From contig NC_091048.1 of the NCBI RefSeq assembly GCF_963966145.1, positions 23,188,001 through 23,252,000 of the forward strand: a DNA stretch of 64,000 nt, in the 5' to 3' direction. Shown piece after piece: positions 32,906 through 45,262 of this stretch. Within the stretch, counting starts at the first letter, position 1. Every line of letters begins with the position of its first letter. The stretch comes from Tenebrio molitor (taxonomy: Eukaryota > Arthropoda > Insecta > Coleoptera > Tenebrionidae). The position numbers and the translations under genes were made by a program. Below the pieces are notes generated by a model, which saw only the letters and a program-made list of their open reading frames with translations, did no database searches and was not told where the DNA came from.

Positions 32906-34918
32906 CTACATACAGTAGCAATATTTTTTTAAGAAAGTATCGTCCGTACATTTGCTGTGAGAAGCGTAACTGTCGAGTCTGCTGATGCCTCCTTGAAGCT
33001 CGAAACGTGTTTCATTCCCAACGTGTTTGTACAAAAGTGTGGCCTCAAAAACAGCCTTGGGTTCAGTTTCCACCACCAACAAGACGTACGAGTCGTTTTT
33101 GTATATTACAGTTTCAGAAGTACTGGATGAGATCACTTTATTTAAAACATATTTGGCACAAATGGACTCCTTCCCTTTGTCACGAATTATTTGGTGTATT
33201 TGGTCGACGAGATAAGTCACTGCAGTCGTAGTAGTTTGGCCCCTGACATCGACGGGTTTGTAGCCCAGACAGGTGCACCAGTGTTGCTCAATGGCAGCGT
33301 CTGCGCAAGACCTGTCCGGCTCTCCGTTGACGAAGAGAGAAGTGCATTTGGGACAAGCGCTACTAGCTTTCGTCGTATAATTGAAACCCGACAACACCAA
33401 GAGGTGTTGGAGGGTCATGTGCAGGTCGTAAGGAGTTGTCAGTTGGTTGCGTTTGTTCTTCAGGTTTTTGTACTCGACGGGATATTGTCTCTTGAACCGA
33501 TCAGGGACTGAGATGTAGACGAAGGGCAATCGCCCTTCCAACCACCCTACCGAAGTGTAACGAATTTCTCCGAAACGCATCCCATGGTCGCTGAAGAAAA
33601 TCACAAAAGAATTCTCCAACACTCCACTACTGCTTATCTCCTCTAAAAACCCTCTCACTTTCTTGTCCATTCCGGTGATGGAGTTGAGATCGTTGTGGCT
33701 AAACGTGTTCATCCAAAAGAAGGAAAAACTGGGAGAGCTCTTGAAGGTCGCCGCAAAGTCTTTGGCCACGTTCAGGATACGTTCACCGGAGGTTTCTGGT
33801 CCTGTACAATAATTCATCCCGTCTTTTCTCACCCTCTTCAGTGTTTCGGCTCCTTGCATGTAGGATCTAAAGTAATAGTCCGTCGGTGGTTGCGTGAAGC
33901 CTTTTTTCTTATAGTTAAATGTGTTCATCCAGGTCTCATCTTCCGCGTATGCGGTCACGTAATTCAGTCTTCTGTAGTCATACCACAACATGGGGCAGTC
34001 GTCGAGTTTGTTGAGTTTCGTGGGATTGCAGATGGCGTAGGCTGAGCTCTCGTTGAACCCGCTCAGTATGCCCATAATGTTGGGAAAAGTGTTGTCACCG
34101 ATCTTGTTGTACCCTTCTAGAGGAATCCATTCGTTTTCTTCCAGGAACTGGTACGTTTCAGGCAAACCTCTCAACATATTCAATCGTGAAACGCTGTCAA
34201 TACCCACCATCAACACACTGAAAGGCTTGATGGTTCTGTTGTTGACCACTTCTAGCTTCTTTTTGACTTCTTCTTTCAACGTTATCGCCACGTGTGTGTT
34301 CTCATAAACAGTCTGATTCTTCTCCAGATCGGTACATCTCACAATGACAAAATCCAGGTACATTCTCACACTGTCCGTGAACTCGGTACACATACCTATG
34401 CTGAAAAACAATTTTTATTGGGTCTTAATCCAAGTGAATTGTCATTACTCTATCATGTCGTCTGGTCGTTGCTTGTCCTCTCGTCGTGTAATGTTCCCAT
34501 AACAACACGACATGGTGTTTGTTGTGTAAAGGGGTACCATTGTGGAATTAATATGTAGAGTTGCGATGTTGTTAGTTTTTGTGACGTAAGTCAGCAACTC
34601 CTTTTTACGGCAAGGGATGTAATCGTGGGGATGAAAAAATTTGATGATTTCTGAATGGAACGGGTCCACATCCGGGATTTTACATTTGGTACTATTAACG
34701 AGATAAAGCGAGACTGAAAAATTTTGGAAAATGTAGCAAAAGTACACCACGTGAATATACTTACAGTTTAGATTAAATTCTTCTTCAATGGTACCTTTAA
34801 AAAAAATTACTGGTTGGTCGATGTAGCCGTTTTTTGAAAGTAGGATGGGCATTAAAAGGATTAGTGAAATTCCACACACTATAGCTATCTTAGAAGGTAA
34901 TACAACAAGAGATTCCAT
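32906..34918 (-). CDS. DUF229 family protein, gene a (637 aa)
   Basis: A predicted type II membrane or secreted hydrolase-like protein of the DUF229 family (alkaline-phosphatase/sulfatase-like fold; function unestablished). Exons on the minus strand: 34918-34765, 34713-34449 and 34400-32906, joined in phase. Exon 1 carries a signal anchor (IAIVCGISLILLMPILL, residues 11-27). Exon 2 is a Cys-containing linker (TMSCCYGNITRR). Exon 3 is the catalytic-like domain: GIDSVSRL with Asp208 and Ser209 as predicted metal ligand and nucleophile, NKIGDNTFPN, WMNTFSHND (His375), and SDHGMRFG (Asp411, His412). A Cys-rich block (CPKC, EQHWCTC) follows, ending CYC. A splice acceptor one base before the ATG implies a 5'UTR intron. 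Exons 2 and 3 have exactly the lengths of gene b. Confidence 0.9.
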
Positions 34919-34919
34919 T

Positions 34920-37481
34920 CTGGAACATAGAATCCGTTCTTAAAAAAATGTTTCTATAATTTTTGTAAAACGAAAGTTTTTTTGATGCACTTTAGGACGT
35001 AGAATCAAAAAATGTTTTTCTAATCTGCAGCCAATTGTCCTATTCAGTAACCCAATTACTATCAGTTTAATAGATTTTCACGGAAAAATCGTCCAAACAC
35101 CGTTCACGTTGTTTTGTCATAATGGCAGGCCATGATTTATTTTTTTAACGTTGGACACACTGTTTGATTTCCGTCACTAAAGTACCTGACATCCGGACCT
35201 ATTAAAATGAACATAATTATGTTACTGAATTTACCGCGATGTCTGAGTGTTTTTCCATTGCCAACTAGGAAAACTGACAACAATATACTAGACATTGACG
35301 CTATTTATAACCTCAAACTTAGAAACACATAACATAATTCAACAGACAGCTTCACTACCAATTAAATGCAAAATTTACAAAACGTTAAAATATAATAAAA
35401 ACACCAGATTTGGATGTTATGGACAATAATGTAACCATATAAATTTTTTGTGCAAATTCTTTTAGTTTAAAATACCAATAAATTGTTTTATTAATATACA
35501 GGGTGTTTTTCAAATGCTAGTACCAAAAAAAACTGGGTCATCTGGAGATTCTAAATGGTTCAGAAAACCATTTTTTTTTTAATCTCAAACGGTTGGAATA
35601 AACTAACCCTGTCCATACACATTCTACGCCACAGACACAACGATAGTAAGTTAAACCGTAACAACCCGACAATGCTATGAACAAAACTACGATAAAATTA
35701 TTGTTGTTGCTTGACAATCCCAATTACGTTTTTAATTACCTTTAATTCAGCAGCGTACTGACAATTTTAACCAAAATTTAATTTATTTATCTTGAAAACG
35801 AAGACTTTTACTAGATGATTTTTTTGTTTTTGAGTTCTACTCATCCTCACCTATTACCAGTCTTTTTTGTAAAGTAGAACCAGAAATATAGTGTTTTTAT
35901 GGACTCCAGTCGATAATTTCTTTTACAATTTTGGGGTCACTTTTATTACCAACTTGAAGAGAGTTATAAATCTTCTATGACAGATGTTTTTGAGCCGTCT
36001 GAAAATGGACCATCGGAGACAAAGGTAGGTAGAGCCCAGTCGCGCGACGAGTGCCAGAAGTTTATTGCCCTGCCATAACTGACCCTCTCAACTTAATGTA
36101 CTCCATCCCTCATAAAAACACTATATTTCTGGTTCCACTTTACCAGCGTTTAAAAAACAACCTGTATTTTAGACCAAAAACTCACCTTTTTGATGAATTA
36201 TTCACATATTCACTCCTTGTCCAATGTAGTTGACAGGTATCCAGTAAAACTTCACTTGAAAACTATGAACTAATAAGAGATATTTGTCTATTGGGCAATT
36301 ATTTAATCTTGGTAAAACGAGAACAATTTCGCAAATGTGTCAATGATTCTGATTAAATTGATTGTGTACTTCCTCGTCTTACTGACAATTACGAAAGGTG
36401 AAAAACTAATCTGGGTGTTGAAAGTAGATCTGATTGAAAAAAGAAATAAGCTCCTAATCAACATAGTTGCAAAATGTATTGTTTTCACTTTTCACGCACT
36501 TTTGCAGGTCCGATTCTGCACATAAGATAAAATACAACGAAATCAATATTTGTTGAAGATAGGTAATTCACGTATATCGACATTTATTACGAGTATACCC
36601 ATTGATCGGTCGTAACTTTTTTACTGTTGTTTGCAGGAAAGAAGTAAAACAAATTTACCAATTAAAACTCACTATGCAGATACGATGTTTTAATGGAAAT
36701 GATGTGATAGTATCAGTATCAGTGTAGCGCTAACAGAATGATTCCTTTATGCTATGTCTTATAAAATATATATTAAAATAATTACATCGATCATTAAGAT
36801 AATTAATGACTAGAAAATACTTATTGTACAAAATGCAATAATATATATCACATAGTATTTTGATTTTTGCAATAACAGTTAAACAAAGGATGGAGAATTG
36901 TTTCAAATTATCCCAACTAACATATTTTACAATAAGTTCTATAATCTCATTCCGTTGCCGTAACGCAGGCAGTAGCATCTCTCAATGTCGACCCATCCAA
37001 TCGAAACAAAACTGGCTGTATCACGTGACCATCTAACGTTTGCGACCATCGACATTTTGCGACTGCGTTGCGCAACAATAGTTTTCTAAAAATAAATTTT
37101 AAGGACTTAACTAACATTTCGTGTTTGGCATTTGTGAGATCCGTTGGTATCGTAATCTAAATACTGGGAACGTCATTTTGTTTCGTAAGATCTGAGCATT
37201 GTTTTGTAAATATTTCGTAAACTCTGACTGTCTCCAAAACATCCACTGCAATTCACAAAATAGATATGAATGTTCAGTTTTTAGAAAAAAATAATCTTCG
37301 GATTAGTACTTATCGGATATGCTTTTGCAAGGGATTAATGAATCGATTAATGGATTGTTTTAGATGCAAGTCAAGAGGATTAAGATTGATATTTCCGTTG
37401 ATCAACAAAAACTGAAATTCTCCACCGCAACAAAAAGTCTTTCACTAATGTCGTCGAGGCACTTCAACAAAAATGGTATTA
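34920..37481. other. Intergenic between DUF229 genes a and b
   Basis: Contains a MITE copy (35096-35378) and an isolated TACAGGGTGTTTTTCAAATG end at 35498. Inverted phrases TATAGTGTTTTTATGG (about 35888) and AAAACACTATATTTCTGG (36117) suggest another decayed palindrome. No convincing gene; the upstream exon(s) of gene a should lie in the left part. Confidence 0.45.
35096..35378 (+). repeat. MITE family 'CGTTCACGTTGTTTTG', copy 2
   Basis: Shares GTTCACGTTGTTTTG, GATTTCCGTCACTAAAGTAC, TTTATAACCTCAAACTTAGA and AATTCAACAGACAGCTTCAC with the copies at 9755 and 57632. The right terminus is eroded. Confidence 0.65.
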
Positions 37482-39495
37482 CTACCGGCAGTAACAGTAT
37501 TTCTTCAGATAAGCATCCTCCGTACATCGACTGTGAGAACTGTACCTGTCGAGTCTGCTAATCCCGCCTTGAAGCTGAAAACTAGCTTCGTCGTCGTCGT
37601 TTTTGTATAAAACCGTGGCTTCGAAAACCGCCTTTGGCTGTGTTTCAATCACCAGTAGAAGGTAGATGTCATCTTTGTAAGTAAAAGTTTCAGAAATACT
37701 AGAAGCGATTATGTTGTTTACGTAATATTTGGCACATTTAGAATCACTACGTTTGGCATGAATGATTTCGTGTATTTGGCCGATGACGTAATCTGATGCA
37801 TCTTTCACAGTGCGGTTGGTTTGGCTGATGGGGGTGTAGCCGGCGCAGGTGCACCAGTGTTGTTCTATGGCGGCGTCTTCGCAGGACCTGTCGATGTCGA
37901 CGCCGACGAAGAGGGACTTACAGTTGGGACAGGCGTTGGACGGCTTCATTGTATAGTTGAAGCCCGATAACACCAAGATATGTTGCAGGGTCATGTGTAA
38001 GTCGTAAGGGTTGGTCAGTTGGTGGCGCTTCTTCTCCAGATTCCTGAACTCGACAGGAAACTGTTTCTTGAACCGTTCGGGCACCCAAATGTAGATGAAC
38101 GGGAGTCGCTCTTCCAGCCACCCGACTGATGTGTAGCGAATCTCCCCAAACCGCATTCCATGGTCGCTCAAGAACACCACGACAGAGTTGTCCAACACTC
38201 CGCTGTTGCTCACGTCTTCCAGAAACCCCCTTATCTTTTTGTCCATCCCAGTGGGAGAATTGACCTCATTGTGACTGAAGGTGTTCATCCAAAAGAACGA
38301 AAACGTGGGGTAGTCTTTGAAGGTGATGACGAAATCTTTGGCGATGTTCAGAATTCTTTCTCCGGCAGTCTCGGGGCCTGTGCAATAGTTCATTTCGTCC
38401 TTCCGCACCATTTTCAGTCTCTCCGATCCCAGGATGTACGGTCTGAAATAGTAGTCGGTGGGGGGCTCCGTAAACCCCTTTTTCTTGTAGTTGAAAGTGT
38501 TGATCCAGGCTTCGTCTTCTGCGTATCCCGTGATGTAATTGAGTCTTCGGTAGTCGAACCAGATCAACGGACAGTGATCCAGTTTGTTGAGTTTCTTGGG
38601 ATCGCAAATGGCGTAAGCGTAGCTCTCGTTGAACCCAGTCAGAATGGCCATCACGTTGGGAAAGGTGTTGTCGCCGATCTTGTTGTACCCTTCCAAGGCG
38701 ACCCACTCGTTGTCCACCAAGAACTGACGGGTGTCCGGCAACCCCCGCAGAAAATTCAACCGCGATATGCTGTCGATCCCCACAAACAAGACGCTGAAAG
38801 GGTTGATGGTGTTGTTATTGAACTCGTCCATCTTCTTCCTCACTTCTTTCTTCACGGTGATCGCGGCGTGAGTGTTTTCGTAAATTTTCGTCTTCGTTTT
38901 CGCATCTTTGCACTTCACTATTACAAAATCTTCGTACATTGTGACGTTATCCTTGAAGTAGACGCATTTTGTTACTCTGAAAAACAGTTTTTAGTAAAAA
39001 AAAAGCAACTAAGGTGGGAGTTGTTAGGTACTTGATGCCGTCGTCCGGATTGCTCTTGGTTTCTTGTCTGGTAATGTTGGCATAACAACACGATATGCTG
39101 TTTTTCGTGTAGGACGGAACGATTTCTGTATCTATGTGGAGAGTTGCGATATTGTCAATTTTCGTCACATAAGTCAGCAATTCTAGTTTGCTGCAAGGAG
39201 TATATTTCTCTGGATGGTAGAATTTTCGGACTTGGGGATCGAGAGGTTCTAAGTCAGGGATCTTGCATTTGGAACTAGCAACCAAGTATTTTGTGTCTGA
39301 AAGGATTGAGTGAAAATAATGCCGGTTTTCGAATGTATACGCACTGTTAAAGGACAATTCGTCTTCTTCTTCAGTGGTGAAGAATATCGATCCTTTCTCA
39401 GTTAAGCTGCTCTTGTGGAAAAAGAATAAGAAAACTAAAGAAAACCCCCCGATAATTACTATTTTGTACACTGATCCAGGTATGTGATCTATCAT
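37482..39495 (-). CDS. DUF229 family protein, gene b (636 aa)
   Basis: Exons on the minus strand: 39495-39345, 39296-39032 and 38976-37482. The first intron is only 48 bases and in frame, so an ORF reads through it; paralogues show that it is spliced. Exon 1 encodes a signal anchor (IVIIGGFSLVFLFFF) and an acidic stretch (TTEEEDELSFN). Exon 3 keeps all predicted active-site residues: Asp207/Ser208 in GIDSISRL, His374 in FSHNEVN, and Asp410/His411 in SDHGMRFG. The Cys block and the CYCR C-terminus match gene a. The acceptor before 39523 implies a 5'UTR intron. Exon 2 (265 bases) and exon 3 (1495 bases) equal gene a exactly, so a and b are a relatively recent tandem duplicate. The function is unknown; hydrolase activity is inferred from fold motifs. 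Confidence 0.9.
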
Positions 39496-39614
39496 TTTAT
39501 AATATTGTCGTTCGAGTTGTACTCTGAAAATATAATAAACAATATGTTAAATATTGCAACATTTGCATCTACAAATCATGTTGTTCATTCAGTTCATTTT
39601 TATTGGAGTTGTAA

Positions 39615-40140
39615 TACAGGGTGTGCCAGAATGAACCAGCATAATTTTAACCACGAGCTACTGGCTTCATGTAGAACTCGGAAAAAATATTTAAAAAATT
39701 CTATGTCAAAAAATAAAATGACATTTAATTTTTGAGGTACAATTTTTTTTAATTGCTTTTAGTCTTCTACGTTGTCCCACAACCTCGTAGGTAAAATTTC
39801 GGCATATTTTAAAAATTCATCCTGTATATCATATTTTATAAAACGTACACCAATGCGGTTTCCTTGTTTTAAAGCATATTTCCTAGAGGTTACTTCGCAT
39901 TAGCGTACATTTTATAAAATATGATATAGAGGGGTGTATTTTTAAAATGTGCCGAAATTTTACCTACGAGGTTCTAGGACAACGTAGAAGACTAAAAGCA
40001 ATTAAAAAAAAAATGTACCTCAAAAATTAAATGTCATTTTATTTTTGGACAGTGAATTTTTTAAATATTTTTTCCGAGTTCTACATGAAGCCAGTAGCTC
40101 GTGGTTAAAATTATGCTGGTTCATTTTGGGATATACAGGA
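39615..40140. mobile_element. TACAGGGTG palindromic MITE, near-complete copy
   Basis: Inverted arms (AACCAGCATAATTTTAACCA on the left, GGTTAAAATTATGCTGGTTC on the right) around a centre with CCAATGCGGTTTCCTTG. Shared inner blocks such as CTGGCTTCATGTAGAACTCG link it to the copies at 24086 and 49579. It lies just upstream of DUF229 gene b. Confidence 0.75.
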
Positions 40141-41111
40141 TATATCGTTTTTAATATCGGTATTTTCCGGTTATCTTCGGAGTGCGGAAAAGCGTTTTTC
40201 CCGCACCCCGATATTTTTTACTTTGCAACAGAAACTAGGGCAAATTGCTTTGTGAAGTTAGTATTAAATGACGTAAGACGGACGAAAACGTCAATTCACT
40301 TTAAACAAAATGGGCGTTTCGTCACATTTGTAATTGTAACATTAATTGGCATTGGCACAATAAATAAGTAATATCAATTTGACAAAATTATAACAGGAAG
40401 AGAAAAAATCATGGACCAAGAATGAACCGACACCACCGATCCTTTACATTTTAATAATCTAGTAATCGACGGGGAAAGTGTTACCAACTCAATAGTAAAA
40501 AAGTTACTAATGTTAAATGATTTACTTTTTTTATTTAATTTTTATAGTTATTTAAGATATAAGTGTAAAAAGTAATCCTTTATTGCACGAACGGGTTTAA
40601 AATACGACCGAGGTACGAGGGAGTATTTTAAAGGATGTGAATGCAACAAAGGAACTTTTTACACGTATGTCTTACAACATTTTATCTACGATCGTGAGTT
40701 CATCGCACCGGTTTCAACATAAATTTCTATAAAATAATTATCATTGATCCAATATTTTATGAATAACCAAAGTCGTTTGATAACCACGTGGTTTAGCAAC
40801 CGAGTTCTAAACAATGTTTCCAACAAATTGTATTGTTGTATTCTGACATTTCTGTGCCATAAAAGCGTGCACTAAAAGTTTTACGGCACGATTCCGTCAG
40901 TTCACTAATAAACTTTGACAACGATTTTTAGTGCCAAACCTTGTGCCTACTTTTTACACGATCGTAGATAAAATATTTTTGAGTTATTCGTTACAAAAAA
41001 TGTGTACCTAACTTTTTCGGGAAGAAATTTCCCCCCTACGGTCGTGCTGCAAGCAAAGTCCTCACGCGGGAAATTTATCTTCCCGTATATGTTAGGTAAT
41101 AGTTTTATTAA
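40141..41111. other. Intergenic with a nested hairpin
   Basis: A hairpin at 40562-40664 (GTGTAAAAAGTAATCCTTTA / AAAGGAACTTTTTACAC) lies next to a wider inverted pair, TTTTATCTACGATCGTG at 40680 and CACGATCGTAGATAAAA at 40957. No gene was recognised. Confidence 0.45.
40562..40975. repeat. Hairpin-containing repeat with ACGATCGTAGATAAAA arms
   Basis: See the inverted pairs at 40562/40664 and 40680/40974. Similar in style to the other palindromic repeats of the window (GCACGAACGGGTTTAAAATA, GTACGAGGGAGTATTTTAAA). Confidence 0.5.
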
Positions 41112-41515
41112 TACAGTGTGGAATAAAATGATTTACCTACATCTAGTTACCTTTGGAATTTTTGCACATGTAAATTTTCCTGTACCGCTGTACTTTTTTT
41201 TTCGATGTGCCAAACTATAAGTTCTGTCAATAAATGTCATCAATCGAATTGACAATTGTTACAATTTACTAAATTGAATTTACAAACGTTGGTCGCCACT
41301 TTCAAGACTAGCTGTGACTTGCTTTTGTTAGCTCCTTTTTAATCTTTTCAATCTCAACTTTGCATTCATATCATCCCTTCGCAATAAATCACATTTGGAA
41401 TTTGGATATATATTTTGAGGTTAGGCTTTCTTTTTTTTTGTAGAGCGGCATTTCGTATTTTTACAGGGGTAATGCAAAGGTAAACTAGATGTAAATCATT
41501 TTATTCCACACTGTA
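41112..41515. mobile_element. MITE with TACAGTGTGGAATAAAATGA termini
   Basis: The left TIR TACAGTGTGGAATAAAATGA (41112) and the right TIR TCATTTTATTCCACACTGTA (ending 41515) are exact over 20 bases and continue imperfectly (TTTACCTACATCTAGTTACC / GGTAAACTAGATGTAAA). No transposase is present. Confidence 0.8.
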
Positions 41516-42956
41516 CCTAAATATAAGATAAGATAAGATAAATTTCCTGCGTGAGCACCCCCTATGGTTAAGCTGCATTAGTGCGAACGAAATAATGCTT
41601 AAAATGCTGGATTTAAAAATAAAATATTCTTATCCATTAAAACAATTAATAATAAGGATATGACCGAAAAATATCTAATTCTGGAATGAGCAAGAAGAAA
41701 TTGACAAGTTTTTTTGATACAATTTCAAAATAATTAGGAAATAAATGCCCTAATTTAAACAATAGTGCAGTCTTTTTGCGCGGACACCCGGTATAAACAA
41801 AAACTTTCTAGAGACCTTCTAATTGTCCCATCTCTTCATGGGTGATATTGAGCTAGACCACCCTTAATCTGTGTAAAGGTCGGGTTTGACCGCCGGAGGA
41901 CACGCGAGGAACTAAGACCTTCTATCCAGAGTGGTGGAGAGTCAACTTTATAATCATTATTTATGGAAAAATATGTTTTAGTTAATTTTCTGTTAGAGAC
42001 TCCTTTAAAATAGACGTCACATTGTTGACTAAACAAGGTAATTATTTGTCCCTTGCAAATAGATATAAACTATCCCGAGCTTCACGGAAAAGACAATAAA
42101 ATGAAATGGCGATGTTTAAAAAAAAACATGTTCAGAAAAACTCTATCGTCAAGTGTGTGACAAGACGAGCAGTTTTGTTAATGGTGATGCCGTTTATAAT
42201 GCAGATGATTCTACTCTTAGTAACAGTTCTAAATTTCTATTTTACCACCATTAATCTTTTGCTAAATGCCATTGAATTTGTTTTTTATTAATGTTGTTGT
42301 TAACTACATCATATTGATATAAAATTATTGAAATTAAAAATAATGTTAAATATTGAGATTTGTTTATGTTTTTAGGGATGTACGAGTAAATTTACAGCAC
42401 AATGAAATTTCGTTGTAATTTAAAACATTTAAATACTTGGCATTTACAAATACCCAAATAATGCAAAATGTTATCATATTCTGGAAACTTGCAAGATGAT
42501 TTTCCTTTATGAACACGTTTAGAAAATTTAGATATTTTGTAAAGTATTCAAACAAGTGCTCTCATAAATATTCCAACTTAATAATAAGCCATTACAATAA
42601 ATGTATCTCGTGTCAATGAATAAACCATTTGCACTGCTGCTAAATTAAGGAAGTGTTATGTTTTGGTGTAAGCAAAATGTTTACTACTCGACGCACTATC
42701 TAATATCCTGCACGAGATTATCTTGCAAAAAATCTCTTTTGCTGCCTGAACTATCTTAGAAGACAGAACAGTAGAACACTTTAACTTAACAATTTGAAAA
42801 AGGATAAACAATGAAAATTATAAAGTGACAGGTGTGAACTGTCAAATGTCAAATTTACAAATCCAGAAGAGGCGGTAAATCTCTACGTACACCGTAAATC
42901 ATAGCCAACTACGATGTAAGAAATATTTATAATTAATTACCCTGTAATACTTGTAT
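41516..42956. other. Intergenic, nothing recognised
   Basis: AT-rich DNA. A short ORF at 42106-42291 has a hydrophobic C-terminus but no family resemblance and is not called. Confidence 0.4.
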
Positions 42957-43319
42957 GTACTATCGCGGCCAAAATACTTTGGTCGTCACTTTTTGACACT
43001 TCAAATGTAAATCAAGTATTAATGTCAATATACATGACAATTTCAAATTATTCTTGTCAAAAATATGGCACCTTCAGTTTTTGATAAATGTAGAATCGTC
43101 TTACGTGCTTCTGAAGGTTGTCTAAACCGCGACCGTGTTGATCTTTTGCTTTTGAACCCTGCCTCCGCAGCTGGGATTTACCCCACCCGTATGACACTAA
43201 TAGATTAAAATAATTTTGACAGTAGTAAAAAATAAGGTTAAACATCCTAAAGTTTGCTTTACAATTGAATGTCATTTATGTCACATTGACGACCAAAGTA
43301 TTTTGGCCGCGATAGTACT
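42957..43319. mobile_element. MITE with CGCGGCCAAAATACTTTGG termini
   Basis: TGTACTATCGCGGCCAAAAT at the left and its reverse complement at the right (TTTTGGCCGCGATAGTAC), extending through TACTTTGGTCGTCA. The interior at about 43065 begins MAPSVFDKCRIVLRASEG, a transposase N-terminal remnant related to that at 20026. Confidence 0.8.
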
Positions 43320-43462
43320 TAAAAAAAGGTTATCCATCAATATTTCCTGATTTGAAATTCCGAAAAAATTTCTATAGGCGCTCATTAGTCGGCATCGGAT
43401 GGATTGAACGGATGGAAAAAACTTTACATAATTTAATAAGTGAAAGATGAATGATAAGTAGA

Positions 43463-43597
43463 TACAGTTGGTTGCAAAAAAAACGGGAACTGTCAAAATA
43501 AAATTGACACATTGTTACAATTTTTTCATAGTGTGAAACATTCTTGCGAGAGATAGGTTAGAATAATTATTTCCCGTTTTTTTCGCAATCAACTCTA
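43463..43597. mobile_element. Short MITE with TACAGTTGGTTGCAAAAAAA termini
   Basis: The left end TACAGTTGGTTGCAAAAAAA, followed by ACGGGA, mirrors the right end TCCCGTTTTTTTCGCAATCA, followed by ACTCTA; 135 bases in total. Similar ends (TACAGTCGATTGCAAAAAAA) bound the element at 45263. Confidence 0.7.
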
Positions 43598-45262
43598 CGT
43601 TCACTATCGGGTCCTAAACTACAGCTGGAGATAAATCCATTGAGTGTCTCCAAAGGATATATTTTTTAAATAACATCAGAGAAAATAAACAACTGAACAG
43701 TGCAGTGAGAGTTATTTTGAATATGTCGCATCCAAATCGAAAAAATGACAGTTTGTGGAAGCATTGTGTATGTTGTGTATATGATCCATCCAATGCGTAC
43801 AGTGCGACTTAGTGAACGCGTAACTTAATGATTTGATAAGCCAACTATGATGAACAATAGATAATATCAAGACGTCATTGAGCTGAAAACTGAAACAAAG
43901 AAGTAACAAAAAAGAATTTAATTGGACACGAAGAGATAAATATAAGTAATTTCTTTGCTTGAAAAAAGTTTAAACTATTATTAGTTAAATATTTTCGTAA
44001 TTAAAATTGACAGCGATTAAACGATTTATTACTAGATTTTTTATACAAAGGATTCTGATTGCGCTGGATGACGTGATTGTTTCTAAAATCTTAGGTGTCT
44101 CTATAATCTCCGATCGCACTTTATATCACTGAATATAATTAGGTACACAGAACTATCAGCATCAATTAGTAGCTTCGTTTTCGCATGGACAAGATCTTTC
44201 CATTAAAATGAAAAAAATGTATTTACCGTGGTGTTCATGTCCTCGACAACAGCAACGTACCATGTAGTTTTTTTAATTAAAGAATTTTCCAAGGTGCATG
44301 GCGACCTTCAAGTCAAATGCAGAAAAAGTGAAGGAGCGGTGGTTTTGGGGGACCATAATTTCGTCGGGCGATGTTTCTTAGCTTCCATCAAAATCAAAAC
44401 GTGCACGAACGCCTGCAAAATAAACACAGGCTTAAGAAAACTTGATGTTTTGTGTAGAACAAACGAACATGCTGAGTTGCAGGGGATGTAGCAGACAGGG
44501 GATGATCAATGATTTTTGAGTCTGCGTAGATCGCCAAAACGATAGTGAAGGAGCAGGACTTTTGCAAGCGCATGATTGTACTTTTAAAAATTACTAACAA
44601 AAAAAAATCAACTCGGAACAGATTTTTTTCATTTCTATTTGAATTTTTCTGCCTTTAGCGGTCCTTTCAGATGATCCGTTAAGCGGTCACTTGATTAACT
44701 AATTGAAAAGACCTTGTTTAAACTGTATGCGCTCACAATTGCAAAATTGTTTTTAGACTAATAAAACTAACTATTTAGTTCGTATAGGAATTACCAAATA
44801 TGCACGTAATTCACAATTATATACTTACATGAACCTATTAATAGAAAAAGTCAGGCGATCGTTGTATATAATTTAAAGTAGCTTGCGTGAGAAGATAAAT
44901 TGAGTTATTTAAAATTATGTTTCGGTGATGACTGAAAAAATAGGGTAGAACTCACCTTGTCACAATATTTAAACATTTTAGAAAAAACCATCCCGCAAAC
45001 ACATTTGTTGTGATCATTTTATTGAAAAAACTTGACATTAGAGCCTTTAATAATAGATTTGGCAATACAGAGAGGACAGCAACGGACAACACGTTTCGCG
45101 CCAACACTTATCTCAAACTAAGAGCAGACCAGTGTTACCATAGTTATGTCATTGTATTTATAGTTTCAGATGTCATGAAAAGGCAAACAAACATGAGGAA
45201 AAGATTACCGTTTAGCGAATAAACAAAAATAAACCGCTGAAAATGCTCAAAACGGATTATTT
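43598..45262. other. Intergenic, nothing recognised
   Basis: No recognised gene or repeat terminus. Short ORFs here (for example 44228-44491) show no family motifs. Confidence 0.4.

Noticed and set aside
33191..34045. Plus-strand ORFs of 106 and 116 codons
   Set aside because: Antisense shadows of DUF229 gene a exon 3.
35498..35760. TACAGGGTGTTTTTCAAATG as a complete MITE
   Set aside because: Only one end is visible; the right boundary could not be placed.
38160..39035. 291-codon plus-strand ORF
   Set aside because: Antisense of DUF229 gene b exon 3; no protein-family motifs and the opposite strand is clearly coding.
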